15,669 nucleotides of DNA from an uncultured Collinsella sp. (GTDB lineage Bacteria > Actinomycetota > Coriobacteriia > Coriobacteriales > Coriobacteriaceae), in the NCBI GenBank assembly GCA_900758885.1, contig CAAETD010000009.1, positions 1-15,669 on the forward strand. The letters run 5' to 3'. The first letter of the stretch is position 1, and each line of letters opens with the position of its first letter. The notes under the pieces are model-generated. The model saw only the letters and a program-made list of their open reading frames with translations, had not been told where the DNA came from and did not search any database. The translations under genes and the position numbers were made by a program. This document shows positions 10,106 to 15,669 of this stretch, one piece after another.

Positions 10106-10147
10106 ATATACCCCTCAGCCGCCCGTCCGGGCTGCAAAGGGGTATAT
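10106..10147 (-). terminator. Hairpin between purA and purD, weak terminator or attenuator
   Basis: ATATACCCCT (10106-10115) pairs perfectly with AGGGGTATAT (10138-10147), and the loop contains a further CAGCC/GGCTG stem. It lies 22 bases after the purA stop. On the minus strand the stem is followed only by TTGCTTG, a poor U tract, so readthrough into purD is plausible. It is also a possible processing or attenuation point. Confidence 0.5.
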
Positions 10148-10169
10148 CGCAATAACCGAATAGCGCCGA

Positions 10170-11456
10170 TTACTTCCAGAATCGGTTGATGATCTGCTCG
10201 CGACCGGCGCCGACGCCAATGAACGTCACGCGGGTGTGTGCCAGATCCTCGATAAATGCCACGTAGTCCTGAGCCTCCTGCGGCAGCTCCTCAAAGCTGC
10301 GGCAACCGGTGATGTCGCACTTCCAGCCCGGGAGCTCCTCGTAGATGGGCTTGGCATGCTCAAAGCGCACCTGGTGCTCAGGCACGCTCGTGTAACGCTC
10401 GCCGTCGACGTCATAGGCAACGCACACCTTGATGGTGTCGAAAGCCGAAAGCACGTCGAGCTTGGTCATGGCGATATCAGTGAGGCCGTTAACACGCGAG
10501 GCGTAGTTGGCGATGGGGCCATCGAACCAGCCGCAGCGACGACGGCGACCGGTGGTCACGCCGTACTCATAGCCTTCCTCGGTCAGCGTATGGCCGGCCT
10601 CGGACTCATAGGAAAGCTCGGTGGGCATGGGGCCCGAACCGACGCGGGTGATATAGGCCTTCATGACGCCCAGCACGCGGTCGACATTCTTCATACCGAC
10701 GCCAGAGCCGGTGATGGCGCCGCCGGCGGTGCAGTTGGAAGACGTCACGTACGGATAGGTGCCGTGGTCAATGTCGAGCAGCGTTGCCTGGGCGCCCTCG
10801 AACAGCAGGTCCTTGCCCTCGTCGATCATGTTGTTGAGCAGCAGGCTCGTCTCGGTGATGTAGGGGCGCAGGCGCTCGGCCATGGGCAGGTACTCGTCGC
10901 AGATCTGGTCCACGGTGTAGGTGGGCAGGTGGTAGATGAGCTCGAGCTCGGGATTCACGCGGGCAAGAGCAGTCTCCAGCTTGTCGCGGAACAGCGCCTC
11001 GTCCAGCATGTCCTGCATGCGCAGGCCGATGCGGGCCATCTTGTCCTGGTAGCACGGACCGATGCCGCGCTTGGTGGTACCGATGTTCTTCTTGCCGAGC
11101 TTCTGCTCAAAAGCACCATCCAGATCGATATGGTACGGCATGATGATGTGCGCGTTGCCACTGATCTTGAGGTTCTTGGTGGTGATACCGTCGGCCTCGA
11201 ACATGTCGATCTCCTCAAGGACAGCCTTGGGGTTGACGACGCAGCCGTTACCGATCACCGACATATGGTCGGAATACATGATGCCGGAGGGCACCTGGTG
11301 CAGGCCGTACTTCTTGCCGTTGACGACGATGGTGTGGCCGGCGTTGTTACCGCCCGAATAGCGCACGACGGCATCGAAGTCGCCGGCGACCAGGTCGCAG
11401 ATCTTACCCTTGCCCTCATCGCCCCACTGGGCACCGACCAAAACGGTTGACGGCAT
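10170..11456 (-). CDS. purA: Adenylosuccinate synthetase
   Basis: PurA condenses IMP with aspartate using GTP, the first committed step to AMP. The 428-residue product has normal length and opens with VGAQWGDEGKGK, placing the catalytic base at Asp13 and the second catalytic residue at His41 (NNAGHT), the same numbering as in E. coli. GIGPCYQDK, GTYPYVTSSN and TTGRRRRCGWFD are further family signatures for IMP and GTP sites. The start at 11456 has AAGGAG five bases upstream. A promoter-like sequence overlaps the end of dnaB, 93 bases away, so purA can be transcribed independently. Confidence 0.98.
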   Translation of the reverse strand: MPSTVLVGAQWGDEGKGKICDLVAGDFDAVVRYSGGNNAGHTIVVNGKKYGLHQVPSGIMYSDHMSVIGNGCVVNPKAVLEEIDMFEADGITTKNLKISGNAHIIMPYHIDLDGAFEQKLGKKNIGTTKRGIGPCYQDKMARIGLRMQDMLDEALFRDKLETALARVNPELELIYHLPTYTVDQICDEYLPMAERLRPYITETSLLLNNMIDEGKDLLFEGAQATLLDIDHGTYPYVTSSNCTAGGAITGSGVGMKNVDRVLGVMKAYITRVGSGPMPTELSYESEAGHTLTEEGYEYGVTTGRRRRCGWFDGPIANYASRVNGLTDIAMTKLDVLSAFDTIKVCVAYDVDGERYTSVPEHQVRFEHAKPIYEELPGWKCDITGCRSFEELPQEAQDYVAFIEDLAHTRVTFIGVGAGREQIINRFWK

Positions 11457-11522
11457 GTTTACTCCTTACATTCATGGACTGTCTACGCGCCACGCTGGCA
11501 CGCAGAAGCACAAAACATTCCC

Positions 11523-11551
11523 AGTATACCCGTGCAACGGGCGCCTGTCCT
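11523..11551 (-). promoter_or_regulatory. Candidate purA promoter overlapping the dnaB stop
   Basis: On the minus strand AGGACA (11551-11546) and TATACT (11528-11523) are 17 bp apart; the -10 matches at five of six positions and the -35 at four of six. The -35 overlaps the dnaB stop codon. Transcription would start near 11516, giving a leader of about 60 bases. Confidence 0.5.
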
Positions 11552-12941
11552 ACTCCTCGGTATGCGCCCCATCAAGCTCATAGAACTTGGTGGATGCCGG
11601 CAGGAACATCAGGTCGACGTCACCGATCGGGCCCGAACGGTTCTTGGCCACGACGATACGCGTAACGCCCTCGTCGGGTCGATCGTCACGCGAGGCCTCG
11701 GCCTCATCGGCGGAGCGGTCCAAGAACATGACGATGTCGGCGTCCTGCTCGATGGAGCCCGATTCGCGCAGGTCGGAAAGCTGCGGGCGTTTGCCGGTAC
11801 GGGACTCGACCTGACGCGACAGCTGCGACAGTGCAATGAGCGGGATCTTAAGCTCCTTGGCCATAATCTTTAAACCGCGCGACATCTCGGAGACCTCGAC
11901 GGTACGGCTCTCGGAGCGACGCCCCGGCGGAGGACTCACCAGCTGCAGGTAGTCCAGGATGATGATGGCCTTCTCCTTGTTATGGAGCATACGGCGGCTC
12001 TTGGCGCGAATCTCGGTCACTGTGGTGCCGGGCGTATCGTCAATCAGAATATCGAGCTTGGACAAGGTCTGCGTGGCCTCGTTGATGTTGGCCCACTGCT
12101 CGGGGCTAATGCGGCCCATGCGGAAGTCACTGATCGAGATCATGGCGTAGGCGCAAATCAGACGCTGGGCAATTTCCTTGCCCGACATCTCCAGTGAGAA
12201 GAAGCCGACGGTATAGCCCGCAGCGGCAGCGTTGAGCGCCAGATTCAGAGCGAACGACGTCTTACCCACAGCAGGGCGGGCGCCGATAATGATGAGCTGG
12301 CCCTCGCGGAAGCCCATGAGCATGCGGTCGAGTGACGGGAAGCCCGTGGGCACGCCCGCAGCCTGACCACCGGCCTGACACACTTCCTCGGCCTCGTTAT
12401 AGGCCTCAACCATAAACTCGGTCAGCGTCTTGTAGCTCGACTTGACCTCGCGTGCCGTGACCTTGAGCAGCTTGCTCTCGGCTAGCTCCACGACCTCTTT
12501 GGTGTCGGTGGGGGCGTTATATGCCAGCGCGTTGATCTCGTTGGTGGCGCCGATCAGCTCGCGCAGCATCGAATCGCGACGAACGATGGCGGCATGGTGC
12601 TGCCAGTTCACGAGCGACAGAGTCTGACCCATCAGCTCCAAAATGTAGGCCTCGCCGCCCACGGCATCGAGCTTGTTGATGCTTCGCAGGTAATCGATCA
12701 GCGAGATGGAGTCGATGGGAATGCGGCTGTTGTACATATCGACCATCGCGGTGTAGATGGTCTTATGAATGGGCCGGTAGAAATCATCGGGCTGCAGCTC
12801 GACCTGGGCCTCTTCGACCACCTCGGGCGATAGCAGCATAGCGGCCAGTACATTGGCCTCTGCATCTTGGTTTTGGGGAAGACCCAACTTTGAGCCGCGG
12901 TCCTCGACCGTCAGCCCCGTCTCCCTATCGTCATATGCCAT
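11550..12941 (-). CDS. dnaB: Replicative DNA helicase DnaB
   Basis: DnaB is the hexameric 5'-3' helicase that drives the replication fork and recruits primase. The 463-residue product has the N-terminal DnaB domain (about 20-125, beginning LPQNQDAEANVLAAMLLSPE), a linker, and the RecA-like motor: Walker A ARPAVGKTS (221-229), the glutamate in FFSLEMS (251), Walker B IIILDYLQL (326-334), LSQLSRQVESR (371-381) and the SDLRESGSIEQDAD motif. No intein interrupts it. I chose the third in-frame ATG at 12941 because GAGG lies seven bases upstream; the two ATGs just before (12953, 12947) have no usable site. It is separated from rplI by a strong terminator and has its own candidate promoter. Confidence 0.97.
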   Translation of the reverse strand: MAYDDRETGLTVEDRGSKLGLPQNQDAEANVLAAMLLSPEVVEEAQVELQPDDFYRPIHKTIYTAMVDMYNSRIPIDSISLIDYLRSINKLDAVGGEAYILELMGQTLSLVNWQHHAAIVRRDSMLRELIGATNEINALAYNAPTDTKEVVELAESKLLKVTAREVKSSYKTLTEFMVEAYNEAEEVCQAGGQAAGVPTGFPSLDRMLMGFREGQLIIIGARPAVGKTSFALNLALNAAAAGYTVGFFSLEMSGKEIAQRLICAYAMISISDFRMGRISPEQWANINEATQTLSKLDILIDDTPGTTVTEIRAKSRRMLHNKEKAIIILDYLQLVSPPPGRRSESRTVEVSEMSRGLKIMAKELKIPLIALSQLSRQVESRTGKRPQLSDLRESGSIEQDADIVMFLDRSADEAEASRDDRPDEGVTRIVVAKNRSGPIGDVDLMFLPASTKFYELDGAHTEE

Positions 12942-12974
12942 GAGCATCCTCATTCATATCGCTTGCGAGCATCC

Positions 12975-12983
12975 ATAGTATCA
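12975..12983 (-). promoter_or_regulatory. Candidate extended -10 promoter for dnaB
   Basis: TGA-TACTAT on the minus strand is an extended -10 element (TG-N-TATAAT type) 33 bases upstream of the dnaB start. No recognisable -35 is found at 17 bp, which extended -10 promoters can do without. A start near 12968 would give a short leader of about 27 bases. Confidence 0.45.
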
Positions 12984-13042
12984 GCCACGGTCCCAAAACG
13001 CGCCGCGCGCCGCCAATCATCACCGAACCAAACGGATGAACG

Positions 13043-13058
13043 GTCCTGTATATAGGAC
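13043..13058. repeat. Inverted repeat upstream of dnaB
   Basis: GTCCT-GTATAT-AGGAC is a 5+6+5 inverted repeat, enclosed by TGAACG (13037-13042) and CGTTCA (13068-13073). It lies about 60-75 bp upstream of the candidate dnaB -10 and just past the rplI terminator. It could be an operator or a residual hairpin; nothing identifies a binding protein. Confidence 0.3.
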
Positions 13059-13094
13059 TTCGACGCAACGTTCACCATGACACTCACTCAGCGC

Positions 13095-13133
13095 AAAAAA
13101 CAAAAGGGCGCCCTGGTTTCCCAGAGCGCCCTT
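13095..13133 (-). terminator. Terminator of the rpsF-ssb-rpsR-rplI operon
   Basis: On the minus strand AAGGGCGCTCTGG (13133-13121) pairs with CCAGGGCGCCCTT (13116-13104) over 13 bp (one T-G pair) around a GAAA loop. TTTTGTTTTTT follows. It lies about 32 bases after the rplI stop and is the clearest terminator in the window. Confidence 0.96.
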
Positions 13134-13165
13134 CTTAGAACAAGATTGTTGCGTTGCAGCAAATG

Positions 13166-13705
13166 CTACTCGGCAGCAGCCTCAGTCTCGACCTCGGCGG
13201 TCTCGGCCTCGGCGACCTCAGCGGCCTCCTCGACCTCAGCCTCGGCAGCGAGCTCCTCGGCGGTAACGCCGACGAGAACGACAACCTCGGCCTTGATCTC
13301 GCGGTACAGCGAGATGGCAACGGTGTGGGCACCGGCAACCTTGATGGGCTTACCGAGCTCGACGCGCTTGCGGTCGATGTCCATACCGAGCTGAGCCTTG
13401 ATGGCGTCAGCGATCATAGCGGCGGTAACGGAGCCAAAGAGGATGCCCTCGTCGCCGACCTTGACGTCAACGGTGACCGTCTTGCCCTCGAAGGCAGCCT
13501 TGGTCTCGTTGGCGGTAGCCAGACGGACGGCCTCGCGCTTGGCGATGTTGTTGCGACGCTCGTCAAGCTGCTTGAGGTTGCCCTTGGTGGCGGCAACAGC
13601 GAGCTTCTTGGGGAACAGGAAGTTCTCAGCGTAACCCTGAGCGACCTCTACGACGTCACCCTCGCCGCCCTTGCCCTTGATCTCATCGAGAAGAATAACC
13701 TTCAT
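13166..13705 (-). CDS. rplI: Ribosomal protein L9 with acidic C-terminal tail
   Basis: L9 binds 23S rRNA through its N-terminal domain (MKVILLDEIKGKGGEGDVVEV, then the conserved GYAENFLFPKKLA at 24-36) and reaches out from the L1 side through a long helix (about 41-75) to a C-terminal domain (about 76-150). Those parts end near residue 150, the usual family length. Residues 150-179 form an extra tail made almost only of Ala, Glu, Val and Thr with no Lys or Arg. The start at 13705 has GGGAG seven bases upstream, 15 bases after the rpsR stop. Confidence 0.97.
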   Translation of the reverse strand: MKVILLDEIKGKGGEGDVVEVAQGYAENFLFPKKLAVAATKGNLKQLDERRNNIAKREAVRLATANETKAAFEGKTVTVDVKVGDEGILFGSVTAAMIADAIKAQLGMDIDRKRVELGKPIKVAGAHTVAISLYREIKAEVVVLVGVTAEELAAEAEVEEAAEVAEAETAEVETEAAAE

Positions 13706-13720
13706 GATGCGTCTCCCTTC

Positions 13721-13987
13721 TTAGCCGCGGTCGCGGTTGCCACGAGAGGAAACCACGGGGACGGTGTACGGCAGGAGAGCCATCTCGCGGGCGCGCTTGA
13801 TGGCGTTGGCGATGTCATGCTGATGCTGCGTGCAAGCGCCAGTGACGCGACGGGGCTTGATCTTGCCACGGTCGGTCATGTACTTACGGAGAAGCTGAGT
13901 GTCCTTATAGTCGATGAACTCAGTGTTCTCCTTGCAGAACTGGCAGTACTTACGACGCGGCTGACGTGCAGAAAAATCATTAGCCAT
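13721..13987 (-). CDS. rpsR: Ribosomal protein S18, zinc-binding form
   Basis: S18 binds the 30S platform as a dimer with S6. The 88-residue protein has the family core FIDYKDTQLLRKYMTDRGKIKPRRVTG and HDIANAIKRAREMALLPY. Cys15 and Cys18 (CQFC), Cys52 and His55 (CTQH) form the ligand set of the zinc-containing S18 type known in many bacteria. I start at the ATG at 13987, with AAAGG nine bases upstream; an in-frame ATG 17 codons earlier would read through the intergenic hairpin and gives no S18-like sequence. It lies 72 bases after ssb. Confidence 0.97.
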   Translation of the reverse strand: MANDFSARQPRRKYCQFCKENTEFIDYKDTQLLRKYMTDRGKIKPRRVTGACTQHQHDIANAIKRAREMALLPYTVPVVSSRGNRDRG

Positions 13988-14011
13988 GTCAAAATACCTT
14001 TCATTTGGCAA

Positions 14012-14027
14012 CTTCGGCGAACCGAAG
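14012..14027 (-). other. Small hairpin between ssb and rpsR
   Basis: On the minus strand CTTCGG-TTCG-CCGAAG is a perfect 6-bp stem with a UUCG loop, 32 bases after the ssb stop and 24 before the rpsR start. No T run follows, so it is not a terminator. It may be a processing or stability element inside the operon. Confidence 0.5.
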
Positions 14028-14059
14028 CCGCCTCTCACTCAAAAATAGGTGAACAGCCC

Positions 14060-14512
14060 TTAGAACGGGATGTCCTCATCGTAGACGTCGACCGCGGGCG
14101 GCGTAGCCACCGGTGCGGCAGGACGTGCTGCGGGCGCGGGAGCCGCGGGGGCGTAACCGCCCTGATCGTAGCCACCCTGGCCACCACGGGAGCTCATAAA
14201 CTCGATCTCATCGACGATGACCTCAAGCTTGCTCCGGCGCTGGCCGTCGCGCTCCCAAGAGCTGTAGCGCAGCTTGCCCTCGATCGCGACCTTGTTTCCC
14301 TTTGCCAGGAAACGGCTCACGGCCTCGGCGCGGGTGCCGAACATGGTGCAGTCGACAAAGTTGGGATAGTCCTCCCACTCGCCAGTCTGCGCGTTGCGGC
14401 GACGATCGTTCACGGCGACGCCAAAGGACAGAACCTGGGTTCCGCCGGCGGTGGCGCGCAGCTCGGGATCGCGGGTGAGGTTACCGGTGATGTTCACTCG
14501 ATTGATGCTCAT
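14060..14512 (-). CDS. ssb: Single-stranded DNA-binding protein
   Basis: SSB coats single-stranded DNA at replication forks and recruits repair and replication proteins through its C-terminal tip. The 150-residue product has the OB fold at about 1-107 (MSINRVNITGNLTRDPELR, GTQVLSFGVAVNDRR, NFVDCTMFG, GNKVAIEGKLRYSSWERDG). A Gly/Gln then Ala/Pro-rich disordered linker covers 108-140, and the tip is DEDIPF. All of this is normal for the family. The start at 14512 has AGAGGAAG upstream at somewhat long spacing. It sits in the conserved place between rpsF and rpsR. Confidence 0.98.
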   Translation of the reverse strand: MSINRVNITGNLTRDPELRATAGGTQVLSFGVAVNDRRRNAQTGEWEDYPNFVDCTMFGTRAEAVSRFLAKGNKVAIEGKLRYSSWERDGQRRSKLEVIVDEIEFMSSRGGQGGYDQGGYAPAAPAPAARPAAPVATPPAVDVYDEDIPF

Positions 14513-14560
14513 AACTCACTACTTCCTCTTGGGGCACAAGCCCAGTCCAAAACGACAGTC

Positions 14561-14854
14561 TTACTCCTGGTCGTCGCGACGGACGATCATGTGGCGGACC
14601 ACAGCGTCGGTGATGCGCAGGACGCGATCAAGCTCGGCGATCTGGGTAGGATCTGCGTGGAAGTTGATGAGGGTGTAGTCACCATCGGTGAGGTCGTTGA
14701 TCTCGTAGGCGAGCTTGCGCTTGCCCCACTCGTCAACGGAGTCGACCTTGCCAGCGCCCTCAGCGATCGTGGTATCGATACGCTTCATAACAGCGAGACG
14801 AGTCTCGGGGTCGAGCGACGGGTCAACAAAGAACAGCAGTTCATAAGCCTTCAT
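14561..14854 (-). CDS. rpsF: Ribosomal protein S6
   Basis: S6 pairs with S18 on the 30S platform. The 97-residue product begins MKAYELLFFVDPSLDPE, contains VDEWGKRKLAYEINDLTDGDYTLINF and ends IVRRDDQE, all typical. The start at 14854 is preceded by AGAGGAGGTGA, nearly the full anti-16S sequence, at four bases; the open frame begins seven codons earlier in the leader, with no ribosome site there. It is the first gene of the operon and has a good promoter and a leader hairpin. Confidence 0.97.
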   Translation of the reverse strand: MKAYELLFFVDPSLDPETRLAVMKRIDTTIAEGAGKVDSVDEWGKRKLAYEINDLTDGDYTLINFHADPTQIAELDRVLRITDAVVRHMIVRRDDQE

Positions 14855-14880
14855 ATTGTCACCTCCTCTGGGCAAATGTG

Positions 14881-14909
14881 GCTTCAGGTCGTGAAGGTGC
14901 GCCTGAAGC
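14881..14909 (-). promoter_or_regulatory. rpsF leader hairpin, candidate autoregulatory site
   Basis: GCTTCAGG (14881-14888) and CCTGAAGC (14902-14909) form a perfect 8-bp stem with a 13-base loop. It lies about 10 bases after the predicted start of transcription and ends 27 bases before the rpsF ATG. In several bacteria the S6:S18 dimer binds a hairpin here and represses its own operon; that motif carries a conserved CCG, which I do not see in this loop. Position supports a regulatory role, but the motif does not confirm it. Confidence 0.5.
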
Positions 14910-14925
14910 AGGAAAAGACTTGGTA

Positions 14926-14954
14926 ATAATATCTTTCAACCTCCCAGGCCGCAA
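14926..14954 (-). promoter_or_regulatory. Promoter of the rpsF operon
   Basis: On the minus strand TTGCGG (14954-14949) and TATTAT (14931-14926) are separated by exactly 17 bp. Transcription would start near 14919, giving a ~65-base leader that contains the hairpin at 14881-14909. Confidence 0.65.
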
Positions 14955-15315
14955 GAATATGCAGCTACAACCTCATGACCTCCACATATGCCCATGCTCG
15001 CACCACGTTTCATGCGCATTCCAACCAAATGCCGACCAAAAGCTTGACGAATCTGCGGACAAGATACGGTGCCGTGGTGACAAGCTGAGCCAAGCCACAG
15101 GTCAACGGGCACAAGGCTGTGGTCGCAAAATGCATACCAGTGGTCCACAGCACCACCCAAAGATTTTTAAATTCATTGCCAAGTCGCTTATGAATACCCC
15201 TTTTGAACAATTGAGTTGATCAACCACGCTGGTCGGAAGCCGTTTTTTTTGGCACCTCAAACCCCACTGCAACGCCAAGCGCGGCCGAGCGTTTTAAAAA
15301 ATGCCAACTTTTCTG
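14955..15315. other. Intergenic region between divergent promoters, no gene seen
   Basis: No open frame here has a plausible start, ribosome site or family resemblance. The stretch is less GC-rich than the flanks, and one T8 run (15243-15250) follows only a 3-bp stem. Small palindromes stand out: GTTGATCAAC at 15215-15224, GTGGTCCAC at 15140-15148, CCACAG at 15095-15100 and 15145-15150, and CTGTGG at 15117-15122. These could be regulator sites for the flanking divergent promoters or chance. Confidence 0.5.
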
Positions 15316-15344
15316 TTTGCACTTTGCGATTCCTCGTGTATACT
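15316..15344 (+). promoter_or_regulatory. tRNA-Ser promoter
   Basis: TTTGCA (15316-15321) and TATACT (15339-15344) are 17 bp apart; TTGCAC one base further in gives 16 bp. Transcription would start near 15351, about ten bases before the first tRNA, as expected for a stable RNA gene. Confidence 0.75.
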
Positions 15345-15360
15345 GACTTTCGCATTTAAC

Positions 15361-15451
15361 GGAGAGTTGTCCGAGTGGCCGAAGGAGCACGATTGGAAAT
15401 CGTGTAGGCGTCAAAAGCGTCTCCAGGGTTCAAATCCCTGACTCTCCGCCA
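15361..15451 (+). tRNA. tRNA-Ser(GGA)
   Basis: The acceptor stem GGAGAGT pairs with ACTCTCC, followed by discriminator G and an encoded CCA. The anticodon stem CACGA/TCGTG encloses loop TTGGAAA with anticodon GGA at 15395-15397, reading UCC and UCU. A long variable arm and the T-arm CAGGGTTCAAATCCCTG are as expected for a serine tRNA of 91 bases with CCA. Confidence 0.97.
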
Positions 15452-15460
15452 GTTAATTCC

Positions 15461-15490
15461 AAAGCAGGCCTTAGAGCCTGCTTTGTTTTT
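15461..15490 (+). terminator. Terminator between the two serine tRNAs
   Basis: AAAGCAGGC (15461-15469) pairs perfectly with GCCTGCTTT (15476-15484) around a six-base loop, followed by GTTTTT. Only nine bases separate it from the next tRNA and no new promoter is visible there, so it either leaks or serves as a processing spacer. Confidence 0.88.
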
Positions 15491-15499
15491 ACCCCACGC

Positions 15500-15590
15500 G
15501 GAGGGGTGGCAGAGTGGTTGAATGCGGCGGTCTCGAAAACCGTTTGGCCTGTATAAGGTCACGAGGGTTCGAACCCCTCCTCCTCCGCCA
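15500..15590 (+). tRNA. tRNA-Ser(CGA)
   Basis: The acceptor stem GGAGGGG pairs with CTCCTCC (one G-U), then discriminator G and encoded CCA. The anticodon stem GCGGT/ACCGT encloses CTCGAAA with anticodon CGA at 15534-15536, reading UCG. A long variable arm and the T-loop TTCGAAC are present; total length 91 bases with CCA. Confidence 0.97.
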
Positions 15591-15602
15591 TTAGATGGTA
15601 TG

Positions 15603-15630
15603 AGCCCCAGCAATGGGGCTTTTTTCTTTT
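15603..15630 (+). terminator. Terminator after tRNA-Ser(CGA)
   Basis: AGCCCCA (15603-15609) pairs with TGGGGCT (15614-15620) around a GCAA tetraloop and runs into TTTTTTCTTTTT. It ends the plus-strand tRNA unit. Confidence 0.93.
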
Positions 15631-15647
15631 TGGGCCCATTTCAATTA

Positions 15648-15669
15648 CGCGCAGGAGGAGGGATTCGAA
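15648..15669 (-). tRNA. Possible 3' end of a minus-strand tRNA, cut by the window edge
   Basis: Read on the minus strand from the window end: a T-loop TTCGAAT, T-stem strand CCCTC, acceptor strand CTCCTGC, then G. This matches the 3' part of tRNA-Ser(CGA) at 18 of the first 20 positions, but CGT stands where CCA is encoded in the two complete tRNAs. It may be a third tRNA without encoded CCA, convergent with the other two, or a tRNA remnant. The rest lies outside the window. Confidence 0.4.

Noticed and set aside
13154..14926. 590-codon plus-strand frame opposite rplI, rpsR, ssb and rpsF
   Set aside because: It runs across four well-supported genes and their gaps; the low-complexity Leu/Gly/Ala sequence is the complement of their codons.
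14936..15160. 74-codon minus-strand frame upstream of rpsF
   Set aside because: TTG start, no ribosome site, and its 3' end runs through the rpsF promoter.
15010..15210. 66-codon minus-strand frame with hydrophobic segments
   Set aside because: It could pass for a small membrane protein, but it would start with TTG without a Shine-Dalgarno and has no recognisable family. Too weak to annotate.
15236..15250. T8 run after GGAAGCC as a plus-strand terminator
   Set aside because: The preceding stem is only about 3 bp and no plus-strand gene precedes it.
14955..15315. Replication origin near dnaB/ssb/tRNA
   Set aside because: I looked for DnaA boxes of the TTATCCACA type and an AT-rich unwinding region and found neither; dnaA, dnaN and rnpA/rpmH are absent.
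15500..15669. Integrated element attachment site formed by the tRNA end and the window-edge copy
   Set aside because: The two copies are inverted, whereas att sites flanking an element are direct repeats, and no integrase is present in the window.

Overview
The window is GC-rich bacterial chromosome. Almost all genes lie on the minus strand in short operons, and the two complete tRNAs lie on the plus strand. Gene content and codon use suggest Actinomycetota, class Coriobacteriia, perhaps Collinsella or a close relative. This is inferred from GC content, the rpsF-ssb-rpsR-rplI/dnaB/purA order and the style of regulation; no rRNA or marker search was possible.

Reading the minus strand in the direction of transcription (high to low coordinates): (1) rpsF-ssb-rpsR-rplI (14854-13166) has a good promoter, a leader hairpin and a textbook terminator with a GAAA loop. 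It encodes ribosomal proteins S6, S18 and L9 and single-strand binding protein. (2) dnaB (12941-11550) is the replicative helicase, and purA (11456-10170) follows with its own promoter-like sequence. (3) purD (10051-8747) starts with TTG and is followed closely by a Nudix hydrolase of ADP-ribose pyrophosphatase type. (4) A structured intergenic region of about 250 bp (7783-8029) holds two strong stem-loop elements. (5) A half-size-type ABC exporter (7782-6010) and an unrecognised single-pass membrane protein (5990-5028) form a pair ending in a strong terminator. (6) carA-carB (4817-62) encode carbamoyl-phosphate synthase, 1 nt apart. The carA leader carries a hairpin that fits the PyrR-binding consensus and touches the Shine-Dalgarno sequence.

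On the plus strand, a strong promoter at 15316-15344 drives tRNA-Ser(GGA), an intrinsic terminator, tRNA-Ser(CGA) and a second terminator. The last ~20 bases resemble the 3' end of a minus-strand tRNA running off the window. About 360 bp (14955-15315) between the divergent rpsF and tRNA promoters hold no convincing gene.

Functionally this is a nucleotide-supply and replication/translation neighbourhood: carbamoyl phosphate for pyrimidines and arginine, two purine steps, the replicative helicase with SSB, and ribosomal proteins. The genes themselves are mostly ordinary. The interest lies in regulatory RNA structure (PyrR site, intergenic structured element, rpsF leader), an unusually long CarA, and an unknown membrane protein next to an ABC exporter. 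I saw no CRISPR array, insertion sequence, prophage or defence system.
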